DNA of 13,217 bases. Origin: DALYDK01 sp964415715. Lineage in GTDB: Bacteria > Patescibacteriota > Saccharimonadia > Saccharimonadales > CAIOMD01. Below, in pieces: positions 6,586 to 13,217 of this stretch (position 1 is the first letter of the stretch; each line of letters opens with the position of its first letter). The notes beneath the pieces were generated by a model. The model had not been told where the DNA came from. It did not search any database and was given only the letters and a program-made list of their open reading frames with translations. The position numbers were made by a program, and so were the translations under genes. The DNA lies in assembly GCA_964415715.1 (NCBI GenBank), contig CAYQBK010000083.1, positions 1 to 13,217 of the forward strand, read 5' to 3'.

Positions 6586-7342
6586 GATCAATAACCTCCT
6601 TGGATACATTTTTATATGCTTTGGCGCCCTTAGACCATCTATCATAGTCAAGTATTGCCTTTCCATAGCTGGGCGCTTCGGCTAACTTTACGTTACGTGG
6701 GATACTATTTTTAAACACCAAATCACCAAATACTTTTTGCACTTCTGCTTTTACCTGTTCACTAAGTGATGTTCTAGTGTCAAACATAGTCATGAGCACT
6801 CCAAGTATAGTTAAACTTGGGTTATATGCTTTTTGGATTTTTTGGATTGTTCCCATTAGTAAGCCTAGCCCTTCCATGGCATAAAATTCTGTTTGTACCG
6901 TTATTATCATATACCTAGAGGCAACCAGAGCATTTACAAAAAGTAGCCCTAGACTTGGTGGACAATCGATGACAATGTAGTCATATTCTTGGTTAATATT
7001 TGATAGATATTTTTTTAGAGCTGCTTCGCGACCGACTATATTTACTAAGTTGATTTCAGCCGAAGACAAGTCGGAATTAGATGGCATTATATCCAGGTTT
7101 TTATGATTTGTTATATGTCGTACAATATCAAAATCAGCATTTTCCAACAAAGCATTAAATACTGTGCCGTCTAACGTATTTTTATTTATTCCAAGTCCAC
7201 TAGTCGCATTGCCCTGTGGGTCAAGATCAACAAGCAACACCTTTTTACCGTACTTCTGGGCCAAATAGACTGAAATATTAACAGAAGTAGTTGTTTTTCC
7301 TACTCCACCTTTTTGATTCACTATTGATATAATTGTTGCCAT
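6572..7342 (-). CDS. parA: Chromosome partition ATPase ParA (Soj family)
   Basis: ParA is a deviant Walker ATPase that binds DNA non-specifically as an ATP dimer and is released by ParB, moving origins apart. From the ATG at 7342 it has 256 residues and starts MATIISIVNQKGGVGKTTT. The deviant Walker A box is KGGVGKTT at 11-18 with signature Lys11. Walker A' is LLVDLDPQGNAT at 36-47, and Walker B is YIVIDCPPSLG at 122-132. The segment SIPRNVKLAEAPSYGKAI at 213-230 is typical of the Soj group. There is no N-terminal helix-turn-helix, so it is the chromosomal type rather than a plasmid type Ia ParA. An ATG 11 codons further upstream (7375) is in frame but gives an atypical extension. A weak purine run (GGGAAG) precedes the chosen start. 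The stop lies inside the parB start region, so the two are an operon. Confidence 0.95.
   Translation of the reverse strand: MATIISIVNQKGGVGKTTTSVNISVYLAQKYGKKVLLVDLDPQGNATSGLGINKNTLDGTVFNALLENADFDIVRHITNHKNLDIMPSNSDLSSAEINLVNIVGREAALKKYLSNINQEYDYIVIDCPPSLGLLFVNALVASRYMIITVQTEFYAMEGLGLLMGTIQKIQKAYNPSLTILGVLMTMFDTRTSLSEQVKAEVQKVFGDLVFKNSIPRNVKLAEAPSYGKAILDYDRWSKGAKAYKNVSKEVIDRVEV
6595..6600 (-). promoter_or_regulatory. Shine-Dalgarno site that fixes the parB GTG start
   Basis: AGGAGG on the minus strand, inside the parA 3' end, stands nine bases upstream of the GTG at 6585. It supports the non-ATG start over the in-frame ATG at 6666. Confidence 0.75.
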
Positions 7343-7404
7343 TTTAGTGTCTTCCCTATGGCTATAGATTAACATTTATCGTGCTAAAGGTAAACAGGCT
7401 TGAA

Positions 7405-9483
7405 CTACTGTGTACGCCTGTAAGATATCTCACTTCCTCGATATACAGTTACACTCTGACCAGCAGTAAGAACATTTTGAGCAAATTGATACTGAACGTT
7501 ACCCGATGTTGCTCCTGTTTGAACGTAACCAGTAACCATAGTAGTGCCTCGGTAATTTGCGGCAGTAATAGGTATGGAACAGCTAGTGCCGCTAGCACTT
7601 ATATTACACATACGGTTTGTTGCCCCGTCAGTCCCAGCTACTGGTGATACGGCTGTTATGTAAACTGTGGAGCCAGCCGGGGCAGTAAATGTAAATTTAT
7701 AGTCCGCAGTGGCGTTTGTGCTGGAATAATTTATAGCCGCTTTGAAAGTATAGTAACTACTTGCCAATACAGGAAAGGCTAGGTCAGTATCATTTTGGAA
7801 TGTAGCGTTATTTGTGACTGTTTGATCAGCGGTCTTTGTTTTGACGGTTTCAGATATACAATCATTCCATGTACTATTCTCAAAACATCTAAATTTATTA
7901 CCATTTGCATTATAATACATGCCTCCATTTGAACCCGTTGGATCACCTGCACTAGTTTTGCTGTCTAGCACTAGCATAACTCCAGTCGTATCACCCACAG
8001 CAGGGCCAATCCGAACGATGCCGCCAGAGGTGTCAACATTAAAGAAATCAGTACCTGTGGCATTTTTGATATTTAAGGCTACAGTCGATGTTGATCGTAT
8101 TTCCAAGGCACCGTTATTTGCTACTGTAAATACACTATTGCCAGTATTGGTTAGCGATATAAGACTTCCCGAAGCATTTGTTTTATTGATAAATATCGTA
8201 TTGTTGGCGGTTGCATCGGTTTGTGCGGTGCCACTAGCCAGCCTGATATAACCACAGTTATTACTATTACTCAAACATACTACTCCGCCCTCGTCTGGCA
8301 AACTAATATTTCTACTAGATGTCAGATTACTAGTTGTTAACGACGAGGTAAAGCCATTAGCCGCAGTTGCATCGTTTAATATTATCTTGGCTGGTGTTGG
8401 AGTAGCGGCATCATTGCCCAATACCAACTGGCCCGTGGCATCAAATCTGGACAACGTCTGACCTGATATATCTTGAAGCTGAATCAGGTCACCACTCTGG
8501 GATGTCTGACCCTTTATAACCAATGCTGTTTTAGTTGCCTGTTGGTTAGGTATGATAACGCTGAAATCATCTTTTAGACCAATATTTGCTGGGCTATAAT
8601 CTACCGCTGTTTGTTTATTGCCAACTAGCTGTAAACCCCACAAACTACTGACTACTGACTGACCACTAGCTACTGGTAATATTGAAAAATCAGCCCCCGA
8701 ACCTACTAGTAGTTTATTTGACCGTAGTGAACCATTGATGTCTACCAATTCACCATTGCGTGATGTAGTCGCTCCACCACCAATAACCAAGCTTCCACCG
8801 GCTGTAAACCGAGCCACTTCAGCAGAATTTGTCCTAAAAGCCAAGGCATTATTATCATTGGTGCCCAAGCTAGCAAGCCCACCAAACAAGTTGCCACCAT
8901 TGGCGAAGGCCAAGCTACTCGACGCAAATCCACAACCCGAACTACTTTGCATGCAAAAAATACCACCCGTCGACGGCAGTGTGTAGGTTGTATTAGCCGA
9001 CAAAGCAGTCGGTAGTATACTGGCTGTTTTGCCAGATCCATCATTCAAAATCAGGCTACCCTGTTGGGTGGCAGTCCCCACCGTAACACTTGCGCCATTG
9101 ATATTTAATAAGCCAGCTGCGAGCAGATTGCCAGTTTTTGACAATGTCAACACATCAGATCCATTGCCCCTTAGCTGCAACAAGCCACCAGTACCCGTTT
9201 GATCGAGCATTATACCTGCACCAGCACTATTTGTGGTCTGCATAGCCGATGGTGATAGCTGAACAAGTTGACTGGCACTAATAGTGCCGCTACCATTCGT
9301 CAGTGTATCTGATTGACCACTACGGAATGAGTACGGTGTAGCAGTTATTTTCATGCGTGGTGCCATTTCACCATCACCGTTTATATTCATCGTTAGCCAC
9401 TGCTCCTGTGACCAGTCAACACTCGTCCCAAAAGCAGTTGCCGAACCAAGTGAAACTGACACATAACCATTTTTGACTGTCAC
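7405..9483 (-). CDS. Body of fibre-like surface protein (3' part of the frameshifted gene)
   Basis: The stretch encodes 692 residues from an internal GTG, which is unlikely to be the true start because homologous sequence continues upstream to 9549. It is rich in Ser, Thr, Asn, Gly and Ala and poor in charge, as in exported stalk proteins. It contains two copies of a module with 'ILND', 'LP..GG' and a CX6C pair (about 144-185 and 367-412). A stalk module LVIKGQTSQSGDLIQLQ starts at about 321, and GGMYYNANGNKFRCFENSTW at about 520-539. A C-terminal domain (about 548-692) has TKTADQTVTNNATFQNDTDL and FTFTAPAGS, resembling phage fibre or head-decoration beta domains. The eight cysteines form four close pairs, suggesting disulfides outside the cell. 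I see no LPXTG-type anchor. A role in attachment is inference. The 62 bases to parA hold no clear terminator. Confidence 0.75.
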   Translation of the reverse strand: MTVKNGYVSVSLGSATAFGTSVDWSQEQWLTMNINGDGEMAPRMKITATPYSFRSGQSDTLTNGSGTISASQLVQLSPSAMQTTNSAGAGIMLDQTGTGGLLQLRGNGSDVLTLSKTGNLLAAGLLNINGASVTVGTATQQGSLILNDGSGKTASILPTALSANTTYTLPSTGGIFCMQSSSGCGFASSSLAFANGGNLFGGLASLGTNDNNALAFRTNSAEVARFTAGGSLVIGGGATTSRNGELVDINGSLRSNKLLVGSGADFSILPVASGQSVVSSLWGLQLVGNKQTAVDYSPANIGLKDDFSVIIPNQQATKTALVIKGQTSQSGDLIQLQDISGQTLSRFDATGQLVLGNDAATPTPAKIILNDATAANGFTSSLTTSNLTSSRNISLPDEGGVVCLSNSNNCGYIRLASGTAQTDATANNTIFINKTNASGSLISLTNTGNSVFTVANNGALEIRSTSTVALNIKNATGTDFFNVDTSGGIVRIGPAVGDTTGVMLVLDSKTSAGDPTGSNGGMYYNANGNKFRCFENSTWNDCISETVKTKTADQTVTNNATFQNDTDLAFPVLASSYYTFKAAINYSSTNATADYKFTFTAPAGSTVYITAVSPVAGTDGATNRMCNISASGTSCSIPITAANYRGTTMVTGYVQTGATSGNVQYQFAQNVLTAGQSVTVYRGSEISYRRTQ

Positions 9484-9548
9484 AACCTGTGTTTCATTCC
9501 AGCTACTAACACCGCCAGATACCGCTGGATATATCTTAAACTGAATAG

Positions 9549-9770
9549 TTAGTTTCCATCGGCTACCTGAGAGCCGGTATTTTTTAATATCCTCGCTTGA
9601 AAATTCACCGTCGAACTAGTAGCCGCCCTAGCGTCTCGCGCGTATATATAGAATAACGAAGTTGAAGCCATAACAGATAACAAAACAAAAAACAGGGCCA
9701 ACAGGGCATGACGCCCCTTCCCTGACATTGTTACAAATAAAGCCATCGGCTTAATCTTTGTTTTGATCAT
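9549..9770 (-). CDS. Signal-peptide fragment of the frameshifted surface protein
   Basis: The 73 residues have a Lys/Arg-containing n-region (1-20), a hydrophobic core (about 22-43, ALLALFFVLLSVMASTSLF) and a probable signal peptidase cleavage after ARA at 49. The mature start TSSTVNFQARILKNTGSQVADGN is the N-terminal module that normally continues into the body encoded at 7405-9548. No Shine-Dalgarno sequence precedes the ATG; the 40 bases upstream on the coding strand are an A/C-rich, probably unstructured leader. This fragment is the start of the neighbouring gene, not an independent small protein. Confidence 0.75.
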   Translation of the reverse strand: MIKTKIKPMALFVTMSGKGRHALLALFFVLLSVMASTSLFYIYARDARAATSSTVNFQARILKNTGSQVADGN

Positions 9771-9808
9771 ATTGTTTTGTTTTGGTGTTTTTTAGTTTAT
9801 TTTTGTTT

Positions 9809-9835
9809 TGATCTGTTATCGCTTTTTATAGATCA
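9809..9835 (-). promoter_or_regulatory. Possible promoter/operator of the surface-protein gene
   Basis: On the minus strand a -10-like TATAAA (9830-9825) lies inside an inverted repeat with arms TGATCT (9809-9814) and AGATCA (9830-9835). It would give a leader of about 50 bases before the ATG at 9770. No convincing -35 hexamer is found at 16-18 bases, so the promoter is tentative. Confidence 0.3.
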
Positions 9836-10307
9836 CTTCTAGTTTAAACCCTATCGGGGTGGAAGCGCAAGCAGTTTGCCCCATAATACACATCTGTTGT
9901 ACACAGTCCATTTTGTACTAGCCATATAATACTAGTATATATAAAGGTCCTTGGTAGTTTTAGTATTATTAGCAACATACATTAACCTAAATTTTACTAG
10001 TGAGTTGTGTCTAGCACAGATAGTTGATATATCAGATAATCATTTTGTGAAGTAAACTATCCTTGTTGTGATGATTTTACAGACTTTACTTTGTCAACTA
10101 CTTTTTGCATGGTCAATATTTTACGACATACGTTCTTTTACAAAACCGATATTGTTTTCCTTTGTTAGATTAGGCGAAATAAACGTTTTACCAAAACTAC
10201 CAGGTTGCAGCAATCCCGCTACAAGAAAATGTCTTTTTTAAGGTGATGAGTTGATAAGGTAAAAATATAGTTTTTACTATAAGATATATCAGTATGTACA
10301 CTAAAAA

Positions 10308-10325
10308 TTAAAAATTAATTTTTAA
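10308..10325. repeat. 18-bp perfect AT palindrome
   Basis: TTAAAAATT followed directly by its reverse complement AATTTTTAA forms an uninterrupted palindrome. It is preceded by another AAAAATT, and a TATAGT/ACTATA hairpin lies 27 bases before it. It could be a protein-binding site, a cruciform or a weak bidirectional terminator; AT-rich background makes chance a real alternative. Confidence 0.5.
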
Positions 10326-10378
10326 GCTTCAAGCCGTGTATCAAAATGCAGTTTTTTGAATTGGAATTTGCTATAACA

Positions 10379-10699
10379 TCAAATATGCACCATAGACCTA
10401 AACTCAACCTGATATGCGAGCTTTACTTGTTCTGAGTTGTTCTTTTGAGAAGGCGTGTTTTGGCAATATAAAAACACACGAACTTTTTTGCTTCGATTTA
10501 AGTAACTGCGAGGAGACTTAAATGTGGCGCTGTCCGTGTGTTCTTTATGGTTTTTATATTTTGTTTGTTTAACCGTTTTTGTTTTTGTACTTTTATTATC
10601 TAGCTTACGTTTAAATATAGCAAGTGTATTTGCATAAAAAATGTATGCGCTTATCCACAGTCTAAAGATTACCCCTGTTAATATAAAGTTAAGTCTCAT
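10379..10699 (-). CDS. Doubtful hypothetical protein
   Basis: An open frame of 106 codons starts at ATG 10699, 53 bases after the propeller-gene stop and on the same strand. The N-terminus (about 3-28) is hydrophobic and could be a membrane segment. The remainder is very rich in Lys, Thr, Asn and Ser and resembles no family I know. There is no Shine-Dalgarno sequence, and the frame runs through inverted repeats (10473-10542) that look like noncoding structure. A chance frame in AT-rich DNA is at least as likely as a gene. Confidence 0.25.
   Translation of the reverse strand: MRLNFILTGVIFRLWISAYIFYANTLAIFKRKLDNKSTKTKTVKQTKYKNHKEHTDSATFKSPRSYLNRSKKVRVFLYCQNTPSQKNNSEQVKLAYQVEFRSMVHI
10473..10542. 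other. Nested inverted repeats, possible structured RNA
   Basis: The outer arms AACACACG (10473-10480) and CGTGTGTT (10535-10542) enclose the inner arms ATTTAAGT (10496-10503) and ACTTAAAT (10516-10523), each 8 bp and exact. Together they could fold into one extended 70-base hairpin with an internal loop. No known RNA family is recognised. Confidence 0.35.
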
Positions 10700-10752
10700 G
10701 GTAAAATATACATCACACCCTAAATATTTATATAAAGTGTGTCAGTGGTTAT

Positions 10753-13217
10753 CTACTGGGCAACCCAATAATCAAATGTGTAGTTGGTAGAATCACTTGG
10801 AGTCATAGCTGTATCGATAGAAAAACCAGCCGTAGTGGCACTACCCCTAAAGTATTTTATATTTGTGGCGTTGGCATTAGTAGGTGTCAGGTTGACGTGC
10901 GGAACAGCTGTAAACGTCTTATTAAATGTCAGCGTGGCTAATACACCTGTAGCTGAACATCCGGTCCCAGTCGTTATATTTAGCGTGCCTGCTGTATCGT
11001 TACCAGTCACACTAACGGCTGGTGTGGTACAGGTAGCTACACCAGCCGTGATAGTTGGAGTTGAGCCGGCGGTAATGATATGGCCATTGACAGTCAAATT
11101 AGCCGAAACTACTAACTCTTGCACCGTCAGCTTCATACCTATAGTGTCTGCTGTTAGCAAACTTGAGCCGCTAGAGTTTTGAATACTAAAGGTTGTGGTG
11201 CTATCTACCCCGTTTTTAAATACGGCAGATCCCGATTGGCTTAAACTAAATACATTGTTGCCATTGGTATAAAAATCCAGGCCGTATTGATTACCACCAG
11301 ATGTACGCTTTGATCCTATAGCTTGTTGTGAATACTGAGAACCAAAGCGTAAGGTGTAGGAAGTAAGACCGTTGTTATAGCCTTCTGAATCGACTATAAG
11401 ATCTGTACTAACAGCGACGTTATTGCCCGATGTGTTGACTTTAAACAAATAGTTACCAGCAGTATTGGATACTTGGAAAGCGCTAGTGCTGTCTGCGCTG
11501 TTTTGGAAGATAGCTTGACCAGTGGCGCCAACACTAAACATGCTACTACTGCTTGTGTTTTGAAGTTGGAGTAGGTCGGCGGTTTGGTTGGTGGTGCCTT
11601 TTACTACCAGGCCTAGTTTGCCAGACTGGACTGTGTCTATTTGAGTGGTGCCATTGACTACTAACGAGGGAGTTAATGCGCCAGAAATAATGACACTGTT
11701 ACCACCCATGGCAACTACTTTATTACCGCCATACGCTATAGCACCATACAAAGTAGCACTACCAGTGTACTGACTTGTCCATGAAACACCATCATAACTA
11801 ATCATAATATGAGTATCCCCCGTCTCTTGACCGGCGGCGATGAATACATCAGCCGCATAAGTCACACCAGCCCAGTATCTATCTTCTGCGCTTGTGCGGG
11901 AGGTCCAATTGATACCGTCGGGTGATGTCATGACACGGTTGCCGGTGCCAGAGCCTGCTACTGCTACAAATAGTCCGTTACCGTATGTGACGGATAACCA
12001 ATTGTTGTCTGTAGCGGAGGTGCGGGAGGTCCAATTGATACCGTCGGGTGATGTCATGACACGGTTGCCGGTACCGGTTACTGACACGGCAACGAAAATG
12101 CCATTGCCGTAGGTAACGGAATACCATTGATTATCTGCGGCGGAGGTGCGAGCGGTCCAGGTGATGCCGTCGGGTGATGTCATGACACGGTTGCCAGTGC
12201 CGGTTGCTGATACCGCTACGAAGAGGCCATTGCCGTAGGTGATGGAGCGCCAATTGTTATTTGATGGGGTTATCCGTTCAGTCCAGTTGATACCGTCAGG
12301 TGATGTCATGACACAATCATAGTTTAGGGTACACGTCTGTGCATCTACTGCAACAAATAGGCCGTTGCCGTAGGTGACGGACCACCAGAAACCATTTGGA
12401 GTGTTTGACACTGTTGACCAGTCCATTCCTTGTGTATTCGTATTACCAATAATCGTCTGAAAATTAATAGTATCAATATTTAGAAAATTACTACCCCCAA
12501 CATTTTGGATGCTAAATGTACTTTGATTATTAGATTGTACTACGGTGCTATTATATATCTTAGTAGGTCCTTGTAGGACTGTGTCGCCATAAAGTTTCGT
12601 TACGCCATTTACCGTTAAGTTACCTCCTTCTATAGTCTGACTACCATTAATTCTGAATCCTGCATCATAATTTATACTAGTCATGACGCGGTTGCCAATG
12701 CCAGTATTTGCCACAGCCACAAATTGGCCATTGCCGTAGGTTACGGAAGTCCAGACGCTATCTGCAGCACTAACACGACTAGTCCAGTTAATGCCGTCGG
12801 GTGATGTCATGACACGATTGCCAATACCAAAGCCTCCTGATACGGCGACATATAGGCCATTGCCGTAGGTAACGGAGCGCCAATTGTTGTCTGTAGCGGA
12901 GGTGCGGGAGGTCCAATTGATACCGTCGGGTGATGTCATGACACGGTTGCCGGTACCAGAGCCTGCTACTGCTACAAATAGTCCGTTACCGTATGTGACG
13001 GATAACCAATTGTTGTCTGTAGCGGAGGTGCGGGCAGCCCAGTTGATACCATCTGGTGATGTCATGACACGGTTGCCGGTGCCGGTATTTGCCACCGCTA
13101 CGAAGAGACCGTTGCCGTAGGTAACGGAATACCATTGATTATCTGCGGCGGAGGTGCGGGAGGTCCAGGTTATGCCATCGGGTGATGTCATTACACGGTT
13201 GCCGGTGCCGGTATTTG
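10753..13217 (-). CDS. Large repeat surface protein with Asp-box propeller-like arrays (5' end outside window)
   Basis: The frame is open to the window edge: NTGTGNRV precedes the first ATG at 13191. Counting from that Met, 812 residues are visible. Repeats of about 42 residues (MTSPDGINWTSR...NNW.SVTYGNGLFVAVA...GNRV) occupy 1-169 (four copies) and 256-462 (five copies, the first degenerate), and a tenth, divergent one covers 463-509. SPDGxxW resembles the Asp-box of sialidase-type beta-propellers, one residue shorter than the classic motif. An 86-residue stalk-like module (170-255) separates the arrays. The stalk (about 510-710) shares modules with the neighbouring surface protein, such as LVVKGTTNQTADLLQLQ at 528. 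A C-terminal beta-rich domain (about 711-812) ends in FDYWVAQ. The four cysteines form two pairs. Signal peptide and start are not visible. Adhesion or host contact is an inference. TAG stop at 10753. Confidence 0.85.
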   Translation of the reverse strand, partial: NTGTGNRVMTSPDGITWTSRTSAADNQWYSVTYGNGLFVAVANTGTGNRVMTSPDGINWAARTSATDNNWLSVTYGNGLFVAVAGSGTGNRVMTSPDGINWTSRTSATDNNWRSVTYGNGLYVAVSGGFGIGNRVMTSPDGINWTSRVSAADSVWTSVTYGNGQFVAVANTGIGNRVMTSINYDAGFRINGSQTIEGGNLTVNGVTKLYGDTVLQGPTKIYNSTVVQSNNQSTFSIQNVGGSNFLNIDTINFQTIIGNTNTQGMDWSTVSNTPNGFWWSVTYGNGLFVAVDAQTCTLNYDCVMTSPDGINWTERITPSNNNWRSITYGNGLFVAVSATGTGNRVMTSPDGITWTARTSAADNQWYSVTYGNGIFVAVSVTGTGNRVMTSPDGINWTSRTSATDNNWLSVTYGNGLFVAVAGSGTGNRVMTSPDGINWTSRTSAEDRYWAGVTYAADVFIAAGQETGDTHIMISYDGVSWTSQYTGSATLYGAIAYGGNKVVAMGGNSVIISGALTPSLVVNGTTQIDTVQSGKLGLVVKGTTNQTADLLQLQNTSSSSMFSVGATGQAIFQNSADSTSAFQVSNTAGNYLFKVNTSGNNVAVSTDLIVDSEGYNNGLTSYTLRFGSQYSQQAIGSKRTSGGNQYGLDFYTNGNNVFSLSQSGSAVFKNGVDSTTTFSIQNSSGSSLLTADTIGMKLTVQELVVSANLTVNGHIITAGSTPTITAGVATCTTPAVSVTGNDTAGTLNITTGTGCSATGVLATLTFNKTFTAVPHVNLTPTNANATNIKYFRGSATTAGFSIDTAMTPSDSTNYTFDYWVAQ
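11665..13217 (-). repeat. Tandem 126-bp coding repeats (propeller units), two arrays
   Basis: Units on the minus strand start at 13191, 13065, 12939 (129 bp), 12810, then 12426 (117 bp, degenerate), 12309, 12183, 12057 and 11931, with a divergent last unit at 11805-11665. Most are exactly 126 bp and keep the same register. Blocks within the arrays are almost identical at the DNA level, which points to recent duplication or gene conversion. Confidence 0.9.
11894..12026 (-). repeat. 133-bp near-identical block, copy A (copy B at 12902-13034)
   Basis: By hand alignment the 133 bases differ from 12902-13034 at one position only (11946 G versus 12954 A on the plus strand). The offset is 1008 bases, exactly eight 126-bp units, although a non-repeat module lies between. 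The block spans one whole unit and the edges of its neighbours. Confidence 0.85.

Larger units (their letters stand above)
7405..9770 (-). pseudogene. Exported fibre-like surface protein, gene split by a one-base frameshift
   Basis: Two adjacent minus-strand frames together encode one protein of about 788 residues. The upstream frame (from ATG 9770) ends in VADGN and a TAA at 9549-9551. The next frame, read back from 9549, continues TIQFKIYPAVSGG...WNETQVVTVKNGY. The family pattern I recall for this region is 'DGNY.IQFK'. Restoring one base between 9549 and 9550 turns AAC TA-ACT into AAC TAN ACT, giving DGNYTIQFK (for N = T or C) and an open frame to 7405. No slippery heptamer for programmed frameshifting is present. 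It may be a true mutation or a sequencing error, and the rest of the frame is undamaged. Confidence 0.75.
9771..10752. other. Long intergenic region between the two surface-protein genes
   Basis: About 980 bases lie between the stop of the downstream-running propeller gene and the next start. The region is more AT-rich than the genes. It holds a GC-richer patch at 9848-9882, a hairpin TATAGT-TTTT-ACTATA at 10266-10281, an 18-bp AT palindrome at 10308-10325, nested inverted repeats at 10473-10542 and one exact DnaA-box-like TTATCCACA at 10651-10659. Near the propeller-gene stop a CACAC/GTGTG hairpin (10714-10741) might act as a weak terminator. Apart from one doubtful frame (10379-10699) I see no gene and no tRNA or rRNA. 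Confidence 0.6.

Noticed and set aside
6586..6666. ParB start at the upstream ATG (6666)
   Set aside because: The extra 27 codons overlap parA and lack ParB similarity, whereas the GTG at 6585 has AGGAGG at nine bases and gives a typical N-terminus.
7343..7375. ParA start at the upstream ATG (7375)
   Set aside because: It would add 11 residues before the standard MATIISIVNQKGG start and has no ribosome-binding site.
9545..9560. Programmed -1 frameshifting in the first surface gene
   Set aside because: The local sequence GGAAACTAACT has no X XXY YYZ heptamer, and a one-base insertion restores the expected Tyr codon, so a deletion or read error is simpler.
10651..10659. Exact TTATCCACA as a sign of a replication origin near parAB
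   Set aside because: Only one exact box was found; no cluster, no dnaA and no clear unwinding element beside it. A single 9-mer match in 13 kb can easily be chance.
11894..13120. Plus-strand open frames at 11894-12112 and 12884-13120 with nearly identical sequence
   Set aside because: They are the antisense shadow of the 126-bp propeller repeats; the minus strand has the family-like protein and the longer frame.
11665..13217. Regular repeats as a CRISPR array
   Set aside because: The period is 126 bp, the repeats are in-frame coding units and there are no unique spacers of CRISPR length.

Overview
The window looks like a piece of chromosome from a small-genome bacterium of the Candidate Phyla Radiation, most likely Candidatus Saccharibacteria (TM7). 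The assignment rests on the moderately AT-rich, tightly packed gene order, the prfA-prmC pair, and above all two exported proteins. These carry 'TVNFQ...ADG', 'GGMYYN..NKFRC.....W.DCI' and phage-fibre-like modules that I associate with this group. It is an inference from recalled families, not a database result.

Layout. Bases 2-55 (+) hold the 3' end of a gene that fits prfA. prmC (106-960, +) follows; it methylates the release factor that prfA encodes. prmC carries a perfect 15-bp palindrome inserted in frame. On the minus strand, meeting prmC with zero bases between the stop codons, is a three-gene envelope cluster read 4583 to 961. It contains a LytR-CpsA-Psr (LCP) glycopolymer ligase, an unrecognised 249-residue polytopic membrane protein, and a membrane-anchored HtrA/Deg protease. 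Divergent from it is lepB, signal peptidase I (4769-5617, +). The minus-strand parA-parB partition pair (7342 to 5704) follows, with a 14-base overlap and a GTG start for ParB.

The right half (7405-13217) holds two very large minus-strand genes for exported proteins. The first (9770 to 7405) has a signal peptide and fibre-like modules but is broken by an apparent one-base deletion near 9549. The second (13217 to 10753, 5' end outside the window) has at least ten 42-residue Asp-box-like repeats of the beta-propeller kind, a stalk that shares modules with the first protein, and a distinct C-terminal domain. Between them lie about 980 bases without a convincing gene, very AT-rich and with several inverted repeats.

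Functional reading. lepB would process exported precursors such as the two surface proteins, HtrA would control their quality, and LCP would attach glycopolymers to the wall. In an epibiont-like organism the two large proteins are plausible host-contact or adhesion factors (inference). The observations most worth following are the palindromic element inside prmC, which is stop-free in all six frames; the nearly identical DNA blocks in the propeller arrays, spaced exactly eight repeat units apart; and the frameshift in the first surface gene.
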